Assembly (NCBI GenBank): GCA_013115145.1
Contig: JAAPAO010000314.1
Span: 1-40,375, forward strand
Reading direction: 5' to 3'
Length of the DNA stretch: 40,375 bases
Source: Perkinsus chesapeaki
Lineage: Eukaryota; Perkinsozoa; Perkinsida; Perkinsidae
The notes under the pieces were generated by a model. It did no database searches. It saw nothing but the letters and a program-made list of their open reading frames with translations, and was not told the origin of the DNA. Position numbers and translations under genes: made by a program. Below, piece by piece: positions 1 to 10,527 of this stretch (position 1 is the first letter of the stretch; every line of letters starts with the position of its first letter).

Positions 1-620
1 ATTGAGACCAGGTCCATGAGGTGGCATCAACACATACTCTGGCTCTTTCTCATAGCATCTGCCACTCACGTTTAGCCATCAACAGTCGATCACCGAAGAC
101 TTACAGCCAATCACGTTTCTTACGTCCATGATCAGCTCCTTTGTCGTTGGGATCTAATCGGCAATCTGAAATAAATATGAATCCAATTCACCACAACCGA
201 TAAGCTTTACCGTATCGTTTCGGGGCGTCAGTGTATCCTCTATCATCTTGATGCTTTTCATGTAGTCGAATACAATATCTAAATGATTAACCATTTTACA
301 TAGAAGTAATAATAACTTACTGTTTGATCTTCTTCTTCCGAGCTCCATAAGTTTCAGCATCTTTCCATTTCCCATCACAATCAGAATCCCCATTTGATTT
401 AATCCAACCTCGTCCATTCGCGTAAAGCTTGTAGTTAACATTCTTCGATGCTGCGAGTACTTTGTATTCCCCTAAAATAAAGATTAAATAACAAGTCGGG
501 TGTTAATGAGACAATCAACTTACATTTATGCTTCTGTTTATCTGGACGAGTAAGTCCCATCACAACAACTTGTTGAAGCACCACAAGAGCGGGGAATGCT
601 GCCAAGATAGTCGATACCAT
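1..620 (-). CDS. Secreted protein of unknown function, 3' end beyond the left edge
   Basis: I do not recognise the family. Five exons can be joined: 524-620, 321-471, 211-278, 105-165 and 1-58. All four introns (42-52 nt) have GT..AG ends and the reading phase is kept throughout. The start at 620 is followed by a hydrophobic stretch (about residues 2-22, rich in Val, Leu and Ala) that looks like a signal peptide, so the product is probably secreted or enters the endomembrane system. The mature part is rich in Lys, Asp, Tyr and Gly, with cysteines spread over exons 2-5 (motifs SDCDGKW, QYCIRL and YDCRLD), as in small extracellular disulfide-bonded domains. The frame is still open at base 1, so the C-terminus is missing. 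Exon joining is inferred from splice signals and phase only. Confidence 0.6.
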
Positions 621-1312
621 TACAGTAGACGATAAAAAGAGAGAAGTAAAGCTAAAAAGACTAAAGCTCCCAGCTCTAAATCAAGATTAATTCTAAGTAA
701 GGCAATGGAATGTGGCATTTCCTAAGCGATGCATCCAAGCTAAGCCGAAACGGTACGCGTTACGGAGTCCGTTCCGCCAAAAACCGTGAAACGCCCCGGC
801 TTGGCACCCGTGTCACCACTTAAGTGTGCCTGAAGATGTCTCTAGGGTATCATCCATTCGGTAAAGGGCTTGCGTTGTTCGCCAGAGTCGGCCTAGCATA
901 TAACTACACCTTTTACCCCCACCGCAGCCTTTTTCGACGCGATATTGTATGTGCATAATCCTTCCAAGCGTGGGCCGCTTTCGTTGAACCATTCGGACGG
1001 GATTCGTTCTACCTCCCAAGAAAGATGATTCAGTTCAGAAAGGCGCTAAATCCTTCCGATGATAGTCGAATGAATCCTCGGCTATCCCTCCGAATGCTTA
1101 TGTTCGATCAGTGGACACTGTGTACACCAACACAGGCACGTCAGATGTTTACGAAAGATTGCGCATCTGCTACGTTTTTCAAGCGGGCTGTCCTTGTACG
1201 GTTTGTTTGTTCTACTTCACAAACTCAAATCAGTATGTTATATCCAATAAGTGGAAATATTATAAATGGCAAAAGATAGTCACACCCACTAGTGGCCATC
1301 AGTGGCCCTAAA
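621..1312. other. Intergenic, no gene seen
   Basis: This lies between the start of the secreted-protein gene and the stop of the kinase gene, both on the minus strand. It should therefore hold the promoter and 5' UTR of the first and the 3' UTR of the second. Short ORFs exist on both strands (813-1019 minus, 1025-1279 plus) but have no domain, signal or supporting splice pattern. Confidence 0.5.
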
Positions 1313-4311
1313 CTATCGTGATCGGCTATTGGTGCCACCGCCATCAGCCAAGGCCAATCTCATTGAGGCTGCAGAGCTCTGTCGAGCAACTAGAGTAGGC
1401 GGGGGTGGCGGCGAACCACTCCTCTCCTGGGCGTTACCGTTATTCCTCTCGCCAGTACTGCCCGCCGCCGCCGCAGCTGAGGCCTTCAAGTCAAAATCGT
1501 CCACTTGAGCATAGACCAGATTCATGTCCTCCAAATAGACCTGCATCTGACGTGTCGAAGTATCGGAATACTGCTTGCAGACATCCTCGTATGTCTTCCA
1601 GAATGCATCATACTCCCGAGCTCTGTCTCTGAAGACTGCCAAAATCCGGGCAGATTTTGTCGTACCTGCGAGAAGCCTCGCGGCGTTCGCTCGCATGTCG
1701 GAGAGCTTCGCCACGGACTGGTCAACCCCTTGCCAGAATATGGACACTTTATGCAGAATCTCATCAACCCTCCGTAACTTCCGCATCGAATCGGCAATGA
1801 GCGCCGCGGTAGGATCAGTACCACTACTAGATTGCTGATGGGGGACAGCCAATTGTGTGCTGCCCTTGCTGCTGCCTTCGACTCTTCCCGCAGAGGACTT
1901 CCTCATTTCCGGCTCTTCGCTCTCCGACTTCTTCCCTCCTTTCACCGAGCCCGCCGAGACGTCTGTCGGCGAGTTGCTATCCTTCTCCGAGACCTCTCTA
2001 TATCGCCCAGAACTGTCCCCTCCGTTATTTCGGGAATAGTCCCCAACATAGCCGGCCGCCAGGAAGGGTAAATCTAGCAGCTCAGCCTGGTCGGGGTCGA
2101 TCGAATCACCGTCTTCAGCCCGAGAAATGACCTTCTCCTCAGATGGCAGGTTCCTCAGCCTATCCAGCAGGGAGTCCAATCGTTTATTCGCTCGCTTAGT
2201 CCGCCGACTCGCGGTCCTCCGATTCGACGCATCGCCAGGGGTGCTAGCTCCCGAGCTCGAATCAACAAAGGATATCCTTGGACCGATATCGCCCAACCTT
2301 TCTGACATCTTCACGTCCGATTCTATCACCTCCTTAGCGTCCATGATAGCCTTCGCTGTAATCTCCCTCTGCTGTGCCGGTGGAATGCCAACTGCTGTTG
2401 TCGGCAGCCCCACGATAATCTTTTGAACTTTCCCCTCGAACTCCACGTAGTGAGAGTGAAGCTCCTCCGAGCTGACCGCCATGCCTTGTAGCTTAGCCTT
2501 CACCGAATCCAGGCCCGCCATAGCCTCTTCGGGCAGCCCTTCCTCCGCGAACAGAACCATATCAGAGATGTCTTTCCGGACCACCTCAGCGATGTCTCCG
2601 CATCGACTTAGCATGACGGTGGTCTGATTCTGAAGTTCACGCGCCTCAAAAATCATGGCCTGAACGAGCTGGGCAACCACCGGATGCTGACGGAAGTGTA
2701 TGTAGATTTGCTGGAATATCTTCAGTATGTTCAACTGGGCTGTACAGAGCTCATCCAGTCGGAAATCTTGTGCGGCCTTCTTTCCCAGATTCGCCGCTAT
2801 ATTCGGCACTATGACCTGGTTCGCTATGTCCGACACCGGCGACCGAGACCCGCTCCGACTTTGCTGAACCGCGACAAGTCGATGCTGCTGATCCTCTCGT
2901 ACAGAGGTTCGAAATCTGTGAGCCTGTTGGACATCTCCAGAAGCCATCGGCAACCCTCTAGAGTCCAAATGTTCAACCTGTACACCCTCCATAGGAGAGT
3001 AGTCATCATCCTCGTCATCGTCTATTGTCATTGGAGAGTCCTCCCCCGGCTCATGGAAGCTCGAGAGGGGGCTGGGGGCCTCGGCAATGCTAGTGGGCTT
3101 CAACACCTGTGAGACAGTAGTGGTCGATGTCATCGGTTGATAGTCGATTGCTCGTGCAGTAAGCGTCGAGTAGAGTTCGGTGAGCTGCGGGACTCGGCGT
3201 TCTGGTACCCAGATCTGCTGGAGGGCCTGGGCGGGCGGGAAATTTTTGAGCCAAGGATGGCTGAGGGCATCCTCAAGTGTGATGCGATCGTTAGGGTTCA
3301 CCACTATCAGCCTGGAGACCAGATCCTTCGCCTCGGCGCTGACATGGTCCATCTTGCGGAACTTAAACTGCCCCACGCGGATCTGATCGTTCATGTGTTG
3401 GCCGGTGAAGGGATACCGCTTTCCTGAAAAATACGATCACAAAAGCACGCCTCTCTACCGGCAACAATCTACCGATTCTAGACCAGACAGAGCCCCTCCC
3501 CCCTACTACCTAGCATAACGTACAGCAGCACTCCTAAGCTCCAATTGTCGGCTCTTCCGTCATATCCAACCTTATCCTCTTGAGCTTTGATGACTTCTGG
3601 CGCCCAGTACTGCGGAGTGCCAACCCACGTCATCGCCAGACTAGAGGCATTCTGCACCGCTTTCGACAGTCCAAAGTCCGCTAGCTTCACAACTGGATAC
3701 ACCGGCATGTCCCCAGGGACCGCCTCATAGCCTTGAGGACACTCCTTGGTCATGCTCGATACCAATATATTCTCTGGTTTGAGGTCCCTGTGGATAACAC
3801 CATTAACGTGGAGGTAGAGTAAGGCATCGACCACTTGGCAAAAGACAAAGCGTATAACGTTCTCATTGCTGAAGTTACTGTCATCTACGACATAGTCGAA
3901 CAGCTCTCCTCCGCCAATATACTCCATAACGATAAACACGGCAGCCTGGGTCTCCACGACATCATATAGAGCCACGATGTTCCGGTGCTTAAGTCGGGAC
4001 AGGATTCCTATCTCTTTGTGAAGGGCCTGTATCTCCCCCTCGAAGTCGCCGGATAGCCTTGCTCGTTGAACAAACAGACACTTCACTGCGAAAATTGCAC
4101 CATCGCTTTGCCTTTGGCATTTGAACACTCTAGCTGTGGCACCAGCGCCGATTTCCCGACCTATCCGGTATCTTTTAGGGTCTCCTAGGGGACCAAACTC
4201 AGGGGTGATGCCCGGCGGAAGGGAGGCTGGGTCGATGTCCCAGCTGCTGTCCGCCTGGTGCGCTGACTGCTGCCTGCTCCTGGTGTTGTTGTCTGATTGT
4301 GTATCGGACAT
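1313..4311 (-). CDS. CAMK-like Ser/Thr protein kinase with long C-terminal regulatory region
   Basis: Protein kinase that transfers phosphate from ATP to Ser/Thr. Two exons, 3510-4311 and 1313-3423, are separated by an 86-nt GT..AG intron and give 970 aa. The kinase domain spans about residues 48-320: glycine-rich loop GAGATA (55-60), FAVK lysine 77, helix-C Glu about 100, HRDLKPEN with Asp176, DFG (212-214) and APE (237-239). The intron falls just after VMLG, and splicing restores GKRYPFTGQ. The catalytic motifs are complete, so it should be active. The CAMK-style YSxPEVI-like and HPWL motifs (the latter ends the domain) suggest a CAMK or CHK2-like kinase, but no EF hands or FHA domain are visible. 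The remaining 650 aa are charged and Ser-rich with predicted helical stretches, and are probably regulatory. An unusual Asn follows Asp in RADNWSLG, where Leu, Ile, Val or Met is usual. The stop is at 1313-1315. Confidence 0.9.
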
Positions 4312-4432
4312 AGTGACAACGGGAAATGCAAGCTACTTGGATGATGATTAAATGAACTTGGACGCAAGGCTGACTAGGATAATAGGGTGGGAGGCACAGA
4401 AACAGTGCAGTCAACATCAAATTCATAAATGG

Positions 4433-5002
4433 CTACCAAAGAATTCTGGGCCTCATTGGGAACACTACCGCCGTCCGCGACGGAGAGGGAGCTCGGATCG
4501 CCCCTATCTTTGACCCACCACCGCTCTTTCCTTCGAAATTGATCCTCCTAGCGAGCTGTTCGTTCGGCAAGTGTTGTTGTGTCATGTGTAGGTCAGGGCC
4601 TGCCACTGCCCCTTCACAGGTCGTACAGAGGCCGGTGGCATCCCGAGGGTCGAGGCCCATACACACCCAACACGCGGGGGTCTCGGCTTTGGTACCAGTA
4701 CTAGTGGGAGGCGAGGAATCCTGCAGGTCAGTTGAGGCAATCACTGCGTTCTCACAAGGAGGGCAAATCCCTGATGATGATGAGCTAGCTGGCAAGCTAC
4801 CGCAACAAATAAGGCAGGTCGCCGTGGATTGTGTCCGAGACCTGGGGAGGAAATGACAGCGGAGAGCAGCGGGTGGGACCTCACTGGTGTTGATTTGGAA
4901 AGGGAGCTGGCGGAGACCAGTGGGACATGTTAAAGATCTGGAGAAGGGGGACAGCAGTGAAGACTGGCGAACGCAAGGCAAGAGGGACAATAGTCGGTAC
5001 AT
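4433..5002 (-). CDS. Probable mitochondrial protein with two double-CxxC motifs
   Basis: Family not recognised. I chose the ATG at 5002 (189 aa) rather than the longest frame (start 5203) because the N-terminus MYRLLSLLPCVRQSSLLSPF is Arg/Ser/Leu-rich, basic and lacks acids, as in a mitochondrial presequence. Two similar cysteine modules follow: C63-x2-C66...C80-x2-C83 and C111-x2-C114...C126-x2-C129. Each is a CxxC pair, a Gly/Ser/Asp linker of about 11-13 residues and a second CxxC, as in zinc ribbons or other metal-binding folds. The frame is uninterrupted, and the gene ends 121 nt before the kinase start on the same strand. Expression is not shown. Confidence 0.55.
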   Translation of the reverse strand: MYRLLSLLPCVRQSSLLSPFSRSLTCPTGLRQLPFQINTSEVPPAALRCHFLPRSRTQSTATCLICCGSLPASSSSSGICPPCENAVIASTDLQDSSPPTSTGTKAETPACWVCMGLDPRDATGLCTTCEGAVAGPDLHMTQQHLPNEQLARRINFEGKSGGGSKIGAIRAPSPSRTAVVFPMRPRILW

Positions 5003-5215
5003 GGAAGAGGTAGCATAAGCATGGTCAAGCCTCTGACGTCTGTACGGAGAAGGATGGTAGCTGAAGCTGATATGTATCTTACGAGGTTCAACCTTGGATA
5101 CCTTGTGTTGACTGCAGTATACTAGTCGGCCTCCTTTACGAAGAATAGCTGAGACACTCTCTTGGCCCGATAAGGATGGAAGGGTCAACTGAATCAGCAA
5201 CACCTAGTAGCATTC

Positions 5216-5679
5216 TTAAACAAACCCATCGGCAGGAAACAGCCGAAGTTCTGCAATGAAGAGCGCTCTTACCGAAGGGCTAGAAGCACAAGCCTTGGGC
5301 CTTAGCCGGCTTCCTCCCCCGTGGGAGGCCTTTGGTTTCACCAGTACGTGATAGTGATGATGGTGATGGAATACTCTGACCTGCCTATAGCCTCTCCGCC
5401 ATAAATCATCAGCATCAATAGCCGAACGGTTATCGTTCATGCTTGCCGCCTGAAAGGTATCCGGTTCGATTCACCTTTAGTCGTTTTTATTTTCCCTTTC
5501 ATAACTATTACCCCTCCTGCAGTCGTCATGGGCCGGTTACCCGAAGCCACAGGATGCTGTCGAGATGGCGGCACCGACGAACTCTTCAGTTCCTGTCCGT
5601 CTACACTGCGAAGGACCATGAGTGGGTGATTGGACCGCTGAAGATCACTAGACTCTTGCTGCCTTGCAAAATCTCTCAT
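5216..5679 (-). CDS. Possible small gene, structure unresolved
   Basis: Two minus-strand frames (5437-5679 and 5216-5440) look more protein-like than their antisense. The second carries a His-rich run (FHHHHHYH) and an acidic start (MNDNRSAIDADDLW). I could not join them with a splice that keeps phase: the only obvious pair of sites gives a 25-nt intron and a stop. It may be a gene with an exon I missed, a decayed gene, or chance. Confidence 0.2.
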
Positions 5680-6195
5680 TTCCTCAATTTTCCGAACTTT
5701 TTTGCAGACGTGTTCCTTCTTGTGGTATTAAGATATGCCTCTCTGAGGTCTATTGCTCGTCGCTAAGTCCATTAGGCTTCTAAGAAGCATCGCACGTTGA
5801 CTATTGGAGGATCTGACCTTACTGTGTATGAGAAGCCTGCCCCAACTCCTCGCGAGGGCGGCCGAACGCTCCAAAGGGGAGTGTTCAAAATTATTGATAG
5901 AAATCCTTTTTAGTGCAATTTGTAGCTCCAGAGTCCTTTGAATTCTCCATAAATCTCCTGTTCATCCGAGGGTCGCCGCTACGCCAACAGTGGCAGCCGT
6001 TCCTTCATTGTAGCATACCCTAGCTGGAGTGTCACGGGGCCCTCTCCGGCGGGCCTCAGAGCTCGGAAACATTTCACCAGGCAATAGTAGATTTGCAGAG
6101 CCTGGCTTTTAGGCGCAGAACTGCCTTCGAAGACTACCCGTGCTTTTTCGGTCGAATGGCGACTTACTCTGATCAGCCTTGCGTTCCACGTTATT
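5680..6195. other. Intergenic, probable divergent promoter region
   Basis: This separates the minus-strand block on the left from the plus-strand run that starts with Mago nashi, so it probably holds the upstream signals of both. No gene or recognisable element was seen. Confidence 0.45.
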
Positions 6196-6938
6196 ATGGA
6201 CCCATCTCAAGCAGGCGGCTCCTCCATGGCTGATACCGACTTTTACGTACGATATTATGTGGGCCACAAAGGTAATATAACCAAACCAGGGTCGGTCGCC
6301 GGGGAGGGGCAGAGGTTCCCTTAGGGAAATTTGGCCACGAGTTCCTGGAATTCGAGTTCCGTCCGGATGGCCGTCTCCGTTACGCTAACAACTCCAATTA
6401 CAAGCAGGATTCTATGATTCGAAAGGAGGCCTATGTCAGCCAGGCTGTCCTTAGTGTAGGTGGTATGGTAGGGTTTGTGGGACTGTTGTTGACTGTAGGA
6501 GCTCCGACGTATTGTTGATGATAGTAAGATAGCAAAGGAGGATGATAACCAATGGCCTGTACCTGATAAGGTATTGCTGAGAAGGAGGAGAGTAGCTGCG
6601 CTGGCGTTTTACGGTTTTTCTATCAGATTGGGCGTCAGGAATTAGAAGTGATTCTTGGAGGAGGTCCTGGAAAGGAAGCTGTAGGGAAGAGTCCCGCGGC
6701 AGACTCTATTATCATTTACTTTTAAGATACACTTGTCCTTCACTACGAGTAAAATCGGTTCCATGCACGACGTGGCGAATTCCAAGGACCCCGATGGACT
6801 CAAAACCTTCTACTATCTCGTGCAGGTAGCTGCTGCTCCTCTCCACTACTCGGTCTCCATTCAGACTGGTTCTCTCAGGATCTCAAATGCTTCGTGTTTT
6901 CCTTGATTGGACTCCACTTCAGAATCAAGCCCGTATAA
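6196..6938 (+). CDS. mago: Mago nashi, exon junction complex core subunit
   Basis: Mago nashi pairs with Y14 and clamps eIF4A3 on spliced mRNA in the exon junction complex, acting in the nucleus and cytoplasm. Six exons were joined: 6196-6271, 6325-6455, 6499-6570, 6627-6680, 6727-6825 and 6879-6938. The introns are 43-56 nt, all GT..AG and in phase, giving 163 aa. The match to the family runs end to end: [66 protein letters not shown] and [10 protein letters not shown]. Human MAGOH has 146 aa; the extra length is about 15 N-terminal residues plus about six between RQELEVILG and SFTTSK. An in-frame second ATG at 6226 (MADTDFYV) matches the usual family start better, so either start is possible. 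The gene has no long reading frame because it is so broken up. Confidence 0.95.
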
Positions 6939-7093
6939 TCGTACGTTAAGGAGTAAGCTCTGCACTCGTGGTGGATTGATAGCAGCAGTAGCGGTAGCTC
7001 CAGTAGTAGCCAATCATTTCCCTACCCCCATCCAACTGTTGTTGTGTTTACTGGGGGAGGAGGCCGCCGCGTATAGGAGTTCACGTCAAGTTC

Positions 7094-8437
7094 ATGACAG
7101 CATCTGTTACCCGTGAGGGCCCGACAGGGAATCTTCTCACCAGCTGGGCAGCCCTTACGAATACAATTATCGATACAGGGCTACTCAGTATGGCCAGCGC
7201 CCTCAGCACATGTGGCTGGGTACTGGGAATGGCTATGTTCGCCTTTTTCGGTGGGCTGGCTCTGTTCTCTCTGGTGCTTCTCAATGCCATCTGCATGGTC
7301 CTGCCTACCACCCAGCAGTTCAGCTTCTTTACCGCCTGTGATGCCGCTGGGGTTCCTCATCTCAAATGGCTTATTGACTGCATTCTTATTCTCAACAATT
7401 TGGGCTTTAATGTTGTCTATTTGCAAGTATCAGCAACCCTTATAAGCACTCTCCTAGAGCACTGGAGCTCAGGCTTCCTTGCCTACAGTGGCATCGGTTA
7501 TAGATTCATTGTCCTCTCAGTGGTGCTCCTACTGCTATCACCGATCTGTCTTATGCGCCATATCACCGGAACAACTATTGCTAATGTTGCTGGGATAATT
7601 GGATTCACCTATGTGGTGTGTGCAGGAGTATCCTATGTTATTATGCACGCCGAAGCACAATCAACTCATTCCCTCTGGCCGTCCAGCGATGCCTTGAGGG
7701 TGCTGGGAGTGCTCCCGGTGTTTATATTCGCCTTTGCAGGCCATTTTAACGTGTTTCTTGTGGCCGAGGATCTCCGTGATAGAACCCTCAAGCGGCTTAA
7801 CTTGGTAGCAATCTCTACAATAGTCTTCACTACTGCATTGTTCCTGCCAGCCATGTGCGTCCCGTACGCTATTCTAAGCGGGGAAGTTAAGGACAACTTC
7901 TATGAAAACCTATCTATTGAGGACGTGGCCGTCCATATTGGTCAGGCCATTCTGCCATGTGCTATTCTATCATCTTATCCTTTGTTGCTTCTGCCGGCCC
8001 GGGCTTCCATGATCAACTTGATCGTCATGATATTACCGGATCACAAGGAGCGCAGATGGTTACATGTCTCTACTACTATTGGGTTCATGTTGGTCACTTT
8101 GGTGCTGGCTGCAACTATCAAGTCGTTGGGGAGCACTATGGCGCTTATTGGTCTATTGGGGGCAAACACTATGACATTTGTGGCTCCCTCTTATCTTTAT
8201 GTTAAGATCTTTGATCGCACTAGAGAGAGAATATCTACCAGGAAGGTATCATTATGTGCTTCTGGTGAAAGCAGCTGCGTCACCGAAGATACTTTAGAGG
8301 TCGGATTGGGGGCCAAGGAGCACAACTACACTTGGTGGGGAGCGGCTATTCTCTTCGTAGCAAGCTGCCTCCTTTACCCATTATGCTTGTCGGGTATTAT
8401 ATATACCCTTATTATCTCTAGTACTACTGCTGTATAA
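7094..8437 (+). CDS. Amino-acid/auxin permease family transporter
   Basis: Membrane transporter of the AAAP family (Aa_trans, the SLC32/36/38 type), which moves amino acids with H+ or Na+ across the plasma or vacuolar membrane. One uninterrupted 447-aa frame has about 11 hydrophobic segments. The first begins at about residue 18 in the family's typical form, with small residues and a conserved pattern after a short polar N-terminus (NTIIDTGLLSMASALSTCGW resembles the NxxxGxGxLxxPxAxxxxGW start). A polar loop at about 385-410 precedes the last two helices. Substrate cannot be told. It starts 155 nt after the Mago stop on the same strand. It has no introns although its neighbours have many. Confidence 0.88.
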   Translation: MTASVTREGPTGNLLTSWAALTNTIIDTGLLSMASALSTCGWVLGMAMFAFFGGLALFSLVLLNAICMVLPTTQQFSFFTACDAAGVPHLKWLIDCILILNNLGFNVVYLQVSATLISTLLEHWSSGFLAYSGIGYRFIVLSVVLLLLSPICLMRHITGTTIANVAGIIGFTYVVCAGVSYVIMHAEAQSTHSLWPSSDALRVLGVLPVFIFAFAGHFNVFLVAEDLRDRTLKRLNLVAISTIVFTTALFLPAMCVPYAILSGEVKDNFYENLSIEDVAVHIGQAILPCAILSSYPLLLLPARASMINLIVMILPDHKERRWLHVSTTIGFMLVTLVLAATIKSLGSTMALIGLLGANTMTFVAPSYLYVKIFDRTRERISTRKVSLCASGESSCVTEDTLEVGLGAKEHNYTWWGAAILFVASCLLYPLCLSGIIYTLIISSTTAV

Positions 8438-8744
8438 GAGCCTCTCCTACGCGTCATTATAGTGCTCTGAGATATCTATTATACAGACACAGGCTCTATT
8501 GTGCGTATGTCAGGGCTGACTTATTATTATAATGCTGTTATTGTTAATTGTAGGCGTCCTCTAAATGAGGCTTCTCAGCCGTTCAGGCATTCTGGTCTGT
8601 CGTAAGATTCTTTGTCAGTATCATCATGCTCGTTCTATTAATAATCTCATTTTCATCATCTTGTCTTCTACCTTTGGGTTCGGCCTGCCAATGGTTCATC
8701 TGCCTAGCTCAGGTTGATTAAGATATTTTTGCTGTTTCACTAAC
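8438..8744. other. Intergenic, 3' UTR and upstream region
   Basis: AT-rich spacer between two plus-strand genes. No gene or clear signal was seen. Confidence 0.4.
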
Positions 8745-9918
8745 ATGGGGTTCTTCTCTAATATTTTCAAATGTGGCAGTAAAAAGGACAAGAAGGCCCC
8801 TGACACAGCGCCGAGCACTCCGACGCCCTCAACAGAGCCTCTAGTCTGTGGCACCTGCAGGTCCGTATTGCTGTGGCTCACTTATGGCGCAATATTGGCC
8901 CTGTTTAGTTACGCCCAGGCAGTGCCGACGTCTGCCCCTGCATTTATATGTTCAAGCTGCCATGCTGTGAATAGAATAGACCGTTCCCAGCTAGGGGGTA
9001 CTATGGTTCAGACAGCCTCCCAGGTAGTAGCTGCTTCTGGGGCGACTTGGGGATACCATCAGGGGCGGCTTTTGTTAGGCACCACCGACAGGGCCAGAAG
9101 TCCCACTGGTCCGACTATCATCGGCATTCTTTGTCCCGGCTAGTGAGGTAACCCAAATGCCACCTCCTAGTGATCCTGATGAGAAGCCTTGGGAGATACC
9201 TCGGTGCAGTGTATGCTTGGAGAACCCTGGAGACATGGTAATATGGGGGCAAAGGGGGATTGGACAACATTGTAATATATTACATATAGCTTTATATTAC
9301 TATTAAGCAACATAGTAATATATTATATATAGCTTTATATTACTATTAAGCAACATTATAATATATTATATATACCTTTATATTACTATTAAGCAACATA
9401 GTAATATATTAGATATAGCTTTATATTACTATTAAGCAACATTGTAATAAATTATATATACCTTTATATTACTATTAAGCAACATAGTAATATATTATAT
9501 AAAACCTTTTACTTCCGCAAGCGACCAAATGGATTTATACTAGATTCTGTGGTATAGTATTAGTGTATTATAATGATGAATGTCATTGCTATTCTTTCAT
9601 TGCCCATGACTATTTATTTAAGTCTGATGTTTTATAATTTAGGTTATCTTACCGTGTGGTCATGGTGGTATCTGCGAGCCGTGCGCCATGCATATAGCCT
9701 GCAATGATGCTGTTGGTGGGGACCACTGTCCAAAGTGCAGAGGACCGATTGAACATCTTGTGCGGATCACCAGGATACCCAATTCAAATGCTATCACGGC
9801 CGTTGAGGTATATATGAGATCTATGGCGGTGATAGTGGATACTGATCGAGTAGGTACCCTTACCGAAGCCAAGCCAAAAGAGGAAGTCACCCCCGAAGGT
9901 CCCACCGCTACCGGGTGA
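8745..9918 (+). CDS. LSD1-like zinc finger plus RING finger protein, possible E3 ligase
   Basis: Probable ubiquitin ligase or adaptor. Four exons: 8745-8864, 8919-9023, 9079-9237 and 9643-9918, about 219 aa. Near the N-terminus CGTCR...CSSCHAVN (C35, C38, C51, C54) resembles an LSD1-type zinc finger. After a Pro-rich linker a C3HC4 RING runs from C118-x2-C121 across the long intron to CGHGG, CEPC and CPKC (about residue 168). The large third intron (405 nt) splits the RING between GDM and VILPCGHGG and holds a minisatellite. The first splice is ambiguous: donors at 8865 (54-nt intron) or 8873 (36-nt intron) both keep the finger, and skipping the splice also keeps frame. The N-terminus MGFFSNIFKC, with Gly2 and Cys10, could be acylated (inference). 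The RING is secure; the LSD1 assignment is moderate. Confidence 0.8.
9267..9501. repeat. 43-bp AT-rich intronic minisatellite, five full units plus a partial one
   Basis: Five consecutive 43-nt units start at 9267, 9310, 9353, 9396 and 9439, and a partial sixth starts at 9482. Each opens with ACAT and ends with ATTACTATTAAGCA. Units 1, 3 and 5 begin ACATT and units 2, 4 and 6 begin ACATAG, hinting at an 86-bp higher-order period. The array lies wholly inside the intron that splits the RING domain. Confidence 0.93.
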
Positions 9919-10527
9919 GAAAAAAGGCAAGGGCCAGAATTCTCAGCCTGTTGCTGCTGGTGCGTAGGGAAAGCGAAGATAGCTGGCTGACCGCTTGGCT
10001 AAGATTAAATACTAATAACAACAACTGTGTTTTGGCGCGGTCGGAGAGGGTTTTGTATGAAAGCTAGAGGTGTCAGAAAAAGAAATAATACTATGTTACT
10101 GTTTATATCATAACCATTATCGCGGCAGTTTTGTTAGTGTAATACAAGATTCAGCGAGGATGGCATCGTTCATCCTTTTCTGCACCCTTCTTGCCTTTTT
10201 GTGTGCTCTGGAATGACAAGGCATTTCTGTTCTCATAATGACTGGACTGTGCCGCGCTTGATTCTCCTCTTAATCTTGTAATCATATCATCCCTACTTGT
10301 CCTCATCTGCCCTCAACTATCACAAGTATCTCTGTTAATCTTTACTGCTAGCTATCTGAAAGCAGGATGCTTTCGGAGGTAGTCTGATGAGATCATTGTT
10401 GGTAGTCTTACGGTATGTGCGGGCAACAAACAGTTGATAAACCATTGCTCTTGATAGCATAGTGAGTTGTGTTTAAGTACCTATTTATGGTGGGGGTCAG
10501 CAGGCTACCGATATTCATTTGTTATAA
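9919..10527. other. Intergenic, no gene seen
   Basis: Spacer of about 600 nt between two plus-strand genes with AT-rich stretches. No protein-like frame, repeat or RNA gene was recognised. Confidence 0.45.

Noticed and set aside
1302-3427. Many plus-strand frames of 60-142 aa
   Set aside because: They are antisense shadows of the large kinase exon.
5437-5480. tRNA-like GGTTCGATTC box
   Set aside because: The flanking bases do not form a T-arm stem and no acceptor stem or D-arm can be drawn.
9267-9501. Regular repeats considered as a CRISPR array
   Set aside because: Units are contiguous 43-mers with no unique spacers, and the locus is an intron of a eukaryotic gene.
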